Below are positions 60,755 through 64,000 of a DNA stretch of 64,000 nucleotides, one piece after another (position 1 is the stretch's first letter; every line of letters begins with the position of its first letter). Below the pieces are notes generated by a model, which saw only the letters and a list, made by a program, of their open reading frames with translations, was not told where the DNA came from and did no database searches. This DNA is from Ruminococcus sp. (GTDB lineage Bacteria > Bacillota > Clostridia > Oscillospirales > Ruminococcaceae): contig NZ_JAEFAJ010000001.1 of NCBI RefSeq assembly GCF_016287535.1, forward strand, positions 1 through 64,000, in the 5' to 3' direction. The translations under genes and the position numbers were made by a program.

Positions 60755-61014
60755 TTACTTCTCCGTCAACCTCTGATACATTTTCATCAGCTCAGCCACG
60801 CACTCGCTCTCGGTGTTGAGCTTGCCCCAGAAGCCGTAAGCCTCCATGACAGCCTTATCGTTAGCCTGATGAGCCTTGCGGAGTTCGGGAGGCATCGTCA
60901 GCTCGTCGTAGAGGTCTGCGAGGGAGCTGTCTGGGTAGAGTGCTCTTGCGTCGAGGATAGCCTGTGCGGTCTTTTCTATTTTTGCCTTTTGCTCGGCTGT
61001 GGGATTACACCACG
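60755..61014 (-). pseudogene. 3' remnant of an MmeI-like DNA methyltransferase gene
   Basis: Minus-strand translation gives about 85 codons ending in a TAA at 60755-60757. The segment carries ILDARALYPDSSLADLYDEL, TMPPELRKAHQANDKAVM and ECVAELMKMYQRL, which belong to the C-terminus of type IIL/MmeI-like methyltransferases. Homology starts abruptly near 61014, where plus-strand McrB-like sequence begins. The catalytic domains are gone. Confidence 0.7.
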
Positions 61015-61019
61015 GGATC

Positions 61020-61190
61020 TATCGCAATATTATAAGAAACAAAAAGACCATAAATACACAAAAAATGATTTCCTCAAAGAGGTATTCATTACAGAATCAG
61101 ATTATGATAAACTTCGTTCCCTTGTAATTAGGAAGAAAAATGTCATTTTACAAGGTGCTCCTGGAGTAGGAAAGACATTCTCCGCTAATC
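61020..61190 (+). pseudogene. 5' remnant of a McrB-like AAA ATPase gene
   Basis: The plus strand reads YTKNDFLKEVFITESDYDKL and then KKNVILQGAPGVGKTF, the N-terminal end and Walker A of McrB-type restriction ATPases. Homology stops right after GKTFSA; the frame then runs about 25 unrelated codons to a stop at 61259. No nearby start is convincing. Confidence 0.7.
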
Positions 61191-61536
61191 CCAAAGAACA
61201 TAACTCTTCCGATATAGTCGAAATAAAAACAGAATTTGTCGGAATATCACTTGAACACTGAAGCACGTTTAGAAAGATTGTATCTGCAAGTTCCGCGTTA
61301 TGCCTGTACCACCCTGATTTTATCGCGTGTCTTACAGCACGCTCTACTGAACATTCAGAGGTATGATAATTTTCAGCCATTTTTGCATAAAGCATCTTTG
61401 TCATTGCATTGATGGGTTCTTTTGTAGTCACACAGATATAGATACAGTCACGCAGGTAATGGTATCCTTTTGTATTCGGCGATATTCCAAAGTTAAGAAG
61501 AATTTTTACAATAATTGCTGAGAGTTTGTCTGTCAT
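61102..61536 (-). CDS. Stand-alone Spo0A C-terminal-domain regulator with altered tail
   Basis: 144 residues. About 110 residues match the Spo0A DNA-binding domain: KILLNFGISPNTKGYHYLRD, then CSVERAVRHAIKSGW (recognition helix) and PTNSVFISTISEEL. There is no receiver domain. After that last block the frame reads into the antisense of the McrB stump until a stop at 61102, so about 25 C-terminal residues are foreign. ATG 61534-61536 follows AAGAGGTG at good spacing; a GTG three codons upstream is possible. Confidence 0.75.
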   Translation of the reverse strand: MTDKLSAIIVKILLNFGISPNTKGYHYLRDCIYICVTTKEPINAMTKMLYAKMAENYHTSECSVERAVRHAIKSGWYRHNAELADTIFLNVLQCSSDIPTNSVFISTISEELCSLGLAENVFPTPGAPCKMTFFFLITRERSLS

Positions 61537-61641
61537 TTTTTTCACCTCTTAAAAAGTGCTTACAGACAAATTATACCATAATGTGCGTTTTACGCATATA
61601 GCGAATATAGTCGTAAAGTGACGAGTTTTGTCGAATAATGC

Positions 61642-61671
61642 AAAAAAGAACAGCTTACGCTGTTCTTTTTT
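61642..61671. terminator. Terminator downstream of the acyl-CoA synthetase gene
   Basis: AAAAAGAACAGC pairs with GCTGTTCTTTTT around a short loop, just after the stop codon on the minus strand. Confidence 0.85.
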
Positions 61672-61674
61672 GAT

Positions 61675-63309
61675 TCAGTTCTTTATTTGTTTAGCCACAA
61701 GGCTTTCTCCACAGTATATCGAACGAAGCTTAGGCTTTTCTATTTTGCCGGTCGGATTTCTCGGAACATCAGCAAATATGATTTTATGAGGTCTTTTATA
61801 TCTTGGAAGTTTCTGACAGAACGACGTGATATCATCTTCTGTGCATTTATGGTCTTCTTTGACGGAAATTATAGCAGCTGCTATTTCACCCAGTCTGTTA
61901 TCCGGAAGTCCTATAACTGCAACATCCTTTATTGCCGGATGACTTCTGAGGAAGTCTTCAATCTGAACAGGGTACAGATTCTCACCGCCGCTTATAATGA
62001 CGTCTTTTTTACGGTCAACAAGGTAAATGAATCCGTCCTCATCTTCCTGCGCCATATCACCTGTATAGAGCCAGCCGTCCTTCAGAGTCTCGGAAGTTGC
62101 TTTTTCATCTCTATAATAGCATTTCATAACACCCGGACCTTTTACAAGAAGCTCTCCGACCTGTCCGCGCTCAACTGCGTTTCCGTTTTCGTCAACTATC
62201 TTGATCTCCCAGCCGTAGCCTGCCTTACCGATAGCGCCGACTTTATGAATATTCTCAACTCCGAGATGAACACAGCCTGGACCAATAGACTCACTGAGAC
62301 CATAGTTTGTATCATACTGATGATTCGGAAAAACCTTTTTCCAGCGAGCGATAAGTGACGGCGGAACAGGCTGGGCGCCGATGTGCATAAGCCGCCACTG
62401 ACTGAGCTCATATTTTGATAGGTCTATTTCACCTCTGTCGATTGCGTCAAGTATATCCTGAGCCCACGGAACAAGCAGCCATACGATGGTGCAGCCTTCA
62501 GCGGAAACGGTTTCTATTATCGACTTTGGCTTAACTCCTTTTAGGAGAACAGCCTTGCTGCCTGAATAAAGACTTCCGAACCAGTGCATTTTTGCTCCTG
62601 TATGGTAAAGAGGAGGTATGCAGAGAAAAATATCATCTCTTGTCTGTCCGTGATGATTCTGTTCAACCTTTGCCGAATGCATCAGACTTGTGTGATCGTG
62701 AAGGATAGCCTTAGGGAAACCTGTTGTACCTGATGAAAAATATATTGCCGCATTGTCGGTGTCGCTGACTTTTACGTCAGGAGCGGCACTTGCGCAGTTA
62801 GCTACGAGGCTGTCATAATGCTCGGCAAAAGAGGGACATCCTTCACCAACATAGAATAAGAGTCTGTTTTTGCTGATCTCATCAGCGATCTCTTCGATCC
62901 TTCCTATAAATTCAGGACCGAAAACAAGTATATCAACTTCAGCAAGATCAAGACAATACTTGATCTCATCTGATGCATACCTATAATTGAGCGGCACCGC
63001 AAGAGCTCCGGTCTTGAGTATGCCAAAATATATAGGCAGCCATTCAAGGCAGTTCATAAGGAGTATACCGACTTTATCCCCTTTATGTACTCCTCTTTCA
63101 AGGAGCATATTAGCAAAGCGGTTTGCCTTTTCATCAAATACCTTCCATGTTATCTCACGTCTGTAGGTACATTCCGGATTAGGCTCGATAAGCTCATATT
63201 CTTTCCAAGTGATACGGCGGACTTCAGTTATTTCGGGATTGATCTCCACAAGTGCTACATCATTGCCGTAAAGTTTTGCATTTCTTTCAAGTAATTCTGT
63301 AATAGGCAT
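61675..63309 (-). CDS. Acyl-CoA synthetase-like AMP ligase
   Basis: 544 residues. Adenylation motifs: YFSSGTTGFPKAIL, NYGLSESIG, GWLYTGDMAQED, VDRKKDVIISGGENLYPVQIE and the catalytic Lys in NPTGKIEKPKL. It activates a carboxylic acid as an acyl-AMP; the acid is unknown. Near residue 30 the stretch RRITWKEY reappears as RREITWKVF about 20 residues later, an apparent internal duplication. ATG 63307-63309 has AAAGGA upstream. Confidence 0.88.
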   Translation of the reverse strand: MPITELLERNAKLYGNDVALVEINPEITEVRRITWKEYELIEPNPECTYRREITWKVFDEKANRFANMLLERGVHKGDKVGILLMNCLEWLPIYFGILKTGALAVPLNYRYASDEIKYCLDLAEVDILVFGPEFIGRIEEIADEISKNRLLFYVGEGCPSFAEHYDSLVANCASAAPDVKVSDTDNAAIYFSSGTTGFPKAILHDHTSLMHSAKVEQNHHGQTRDDIFLCIPPLYHTGAKMHWFGSLYSGSKAVLLKGVKPKSIIETVSAEGCTIVWLLVPWAQDILDAIDRGEIDLSKYELSQWRLMHIGAQPVPPSLIARWKKVFPNHQYDTNYGLSESIGPGCVHLGVENIHKVGAIGKAGYGWEIKIVDENGNAVERGQVGELLVKGPGVMKCYYRDEKATSETLKDGWLYTGDMAQEDEDGFIYLVDRKKDVIISGGENLYPVQIEDFLRSHPAIKDVAVIGLPDNRLGEIAAAIISVKEDHKCTEDDITSFCQKLPRYKRPHKIIFADVPRNPTGKIEKPKLRSIYCGESLVAKQIKN

Positions 63310-63477
63310 TATGTAAATCCTTTCTGCAAAAGCAGCATTGCTTTTATGTATAAAAGTCAAAAAGCTGCAAAGCGATAAACTATTTTTATTTTATCACAAA
63401 AAAGCTGAAAAGTAAATACCCAGTTAATGTTTTATTGTCCAAATTACAGCCACGTTTTTTTAACAGTTTGCATAAAT

Positions 63478-63507
63478 AAAGGCGCACCAAAAAAGATGCG
63501 CCTTAAA
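63478..63507 (-). terminator. Terminator of the zinc-ribbon gene
   Basis: AAGGCGCA (63479-63486) pairs with TGCGCCTT (63497-63504) downstream of the stop; T-rich DNA follows on the minus strand. Confidence 0.75.
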
Positions 63508-63508
63508 T

Positions 63509-63967
63509 TTATTCGTTTTCGGAATCTTCTGAACTTGCTGTAACTTCTTCTCCGGAAGTCTCAACAACATCTGTGACCTCGGCTGTTACTTCCGATGCGA
63601 TTTTCTGACCGCATTTGTCGCAGAATACCTGATCCTTGCTGACCTGTGCGCCGCAGTTTGGACATGAAGACTTGTCCTCAAGTGACATAAGCGTGTTTTT
63701 CAACTCTTCAAGTTTCTGATTCTTTTCTTTGATACCGGAAATAGTCTCTGCGAATTCGCTGTCGGTGTCATTGCATATCTTTTCAAACATCGCCTTTCCG
63801 AGAACAATGTAATCATTGTTGATACTTGATTCGATTGAAGAGAGCTCGCGCTTGATCTTGTTTTTTTCAGCGAATTTCTTTGAGTTGTCGGATACAGTTT
63901 TTGCACCTCGTTCAACAGACTCTCCGAATTTACCTGCTATGTCTTTAACTGAATCAAAAAATCCCAT
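63509..63967 (-). CDS. Zinc-ribbon protein with coiled-coil region
   Basis: 152 residues. A helical, charged first 95 residues with likely coiled coil (KIKRELSSIESSINNDY; IKEKNQKLEELKNTL), then a zinc ribbon CPNCGAQVSKDQVFCDKCG and a Thr/Glu/Ser-rich tail. AAGGAGG precedes the start. No enzyme activity can be assigned. Confidence 0.75.
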   Translation of the reverse strand: MGFFDSVKDIAGKFGESVERGAKTVSDNSKKFAEKNKIKRELSSIESSINNDYIVLGKAMFEKICNDTDSEFAETISGIKEKNQKLEELKNTLMSLEDKSSCPNCGAQVSKDQVFCDKCGQKIASEVTAEVTDVVETSGEEVTASSEDSENE

Positions 63968-64000
63968 ATTGAGTTACCTCCTTAAAGTATATGTTAATAT

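Noticed and set aside
60869..61261. 130-codon plus-strand frame taken as one gene
   Set aside because: The first 50 codons are antisense to the methyltransferase remnant and only the middle is McrB-like; it is a junction, not an intact gene.

Overview
The window looks like the chromosome of a low-to-mid GC anaerobic Firmicute of the Clostridia, most probably Ruminococcus sensu stricto or a close Oscillospiraceae relative. The clues are the family resemblance of the proteins, anaerobic nrdD/nrdG without an aerobic reductase, many ferredoxin-type Fe-S enzymes, a Spo0A-type domain, strong TTGACA-17-TATAAT promoters with GGAGG ribosome sites, and very short spacing between genes. No phage, insertion sequence, CRISPR array, rRNA operon or origin was seen. 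The species call is inference.

Layout. 1-6.8 kb (+): DUF512 radical-SAM-like protein, der, plsY, gpsA, an asparagine-synthetase-like gene lacking much of its glutaminase domain, and an HD hydrolase. 6.8-14.2 kb (-): homoserine dehydrogenase with an ACT regulator, rarA, a VOC pseudogene, a DUF3795 protein, glyA, a sodium/solute symporter, tRNA-Leu and tRNA-Pro. 14.4-28.4 kb (+): UDP-sugar pyrophosphorylase, a heterodimeric ABC exporter, a sortase operon with its probable substrate, an aquaporin, a tyrosine recombinase behind a perfect inverted repeat, a complete asnB, an HD protein and a pyrB carrying a PyrI-like zinc tail. 28.4-30 kb (-): FkbM methyltransferase and a PH-domain protein. 30.1-32.8 kb (+): rpsO-pnp. 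32.9-36.8 kb (-): nrdG, nrdD and a membrane-anchored SGNH-like protein. 37-38 kb (+): zinc-ribbon protein and pyrE.

The centrepiece is 38.1-54.2 kb (-). One gene train encodes fumarase, a complete HdrB-HdrC-HdrA set, four Flox-type subunits (MvhD-like FloxD, two Fe-S proteins, an FAD/NAD module), fumarate-reductase-like FrdB and FrdA without membrane anchors, and an AspT/SucE-type exporter. Just upstream lies acn-(small membrane protein)-icd-rex. A Rex operator-like sequence lies at each of the two promoters. I read this as an NADH-controlled split TCA pathway: aconitase and isocitrate dehydrogenase make 2-oxoglutarate, while fumarase and a soluble, probably flavin-bifurcating Hdr-Flox-Frd complex reduce fumarate to succinate, which is exported. 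Bifurcation and complex formation are inference from gene content.

From tRNA-Lys (54.6 kb) to about 61.6 kb the DNA becomes accessory: a secreted surface protein whose promoter abuts a pentanucleotide repeat and whose leader has a terminator-like hairpin, a 42-residue peptide gene, an SRAP protein, two unrecognised genes coupled to the 3' stump of a methyltransferase gene, a McrB-like stump, and a lone Spo0A_C-type regulator whose tail runs into that stump. The window ends with an acyl-CoA-synthetase-like enzyme and a zinc-ribbon protein.
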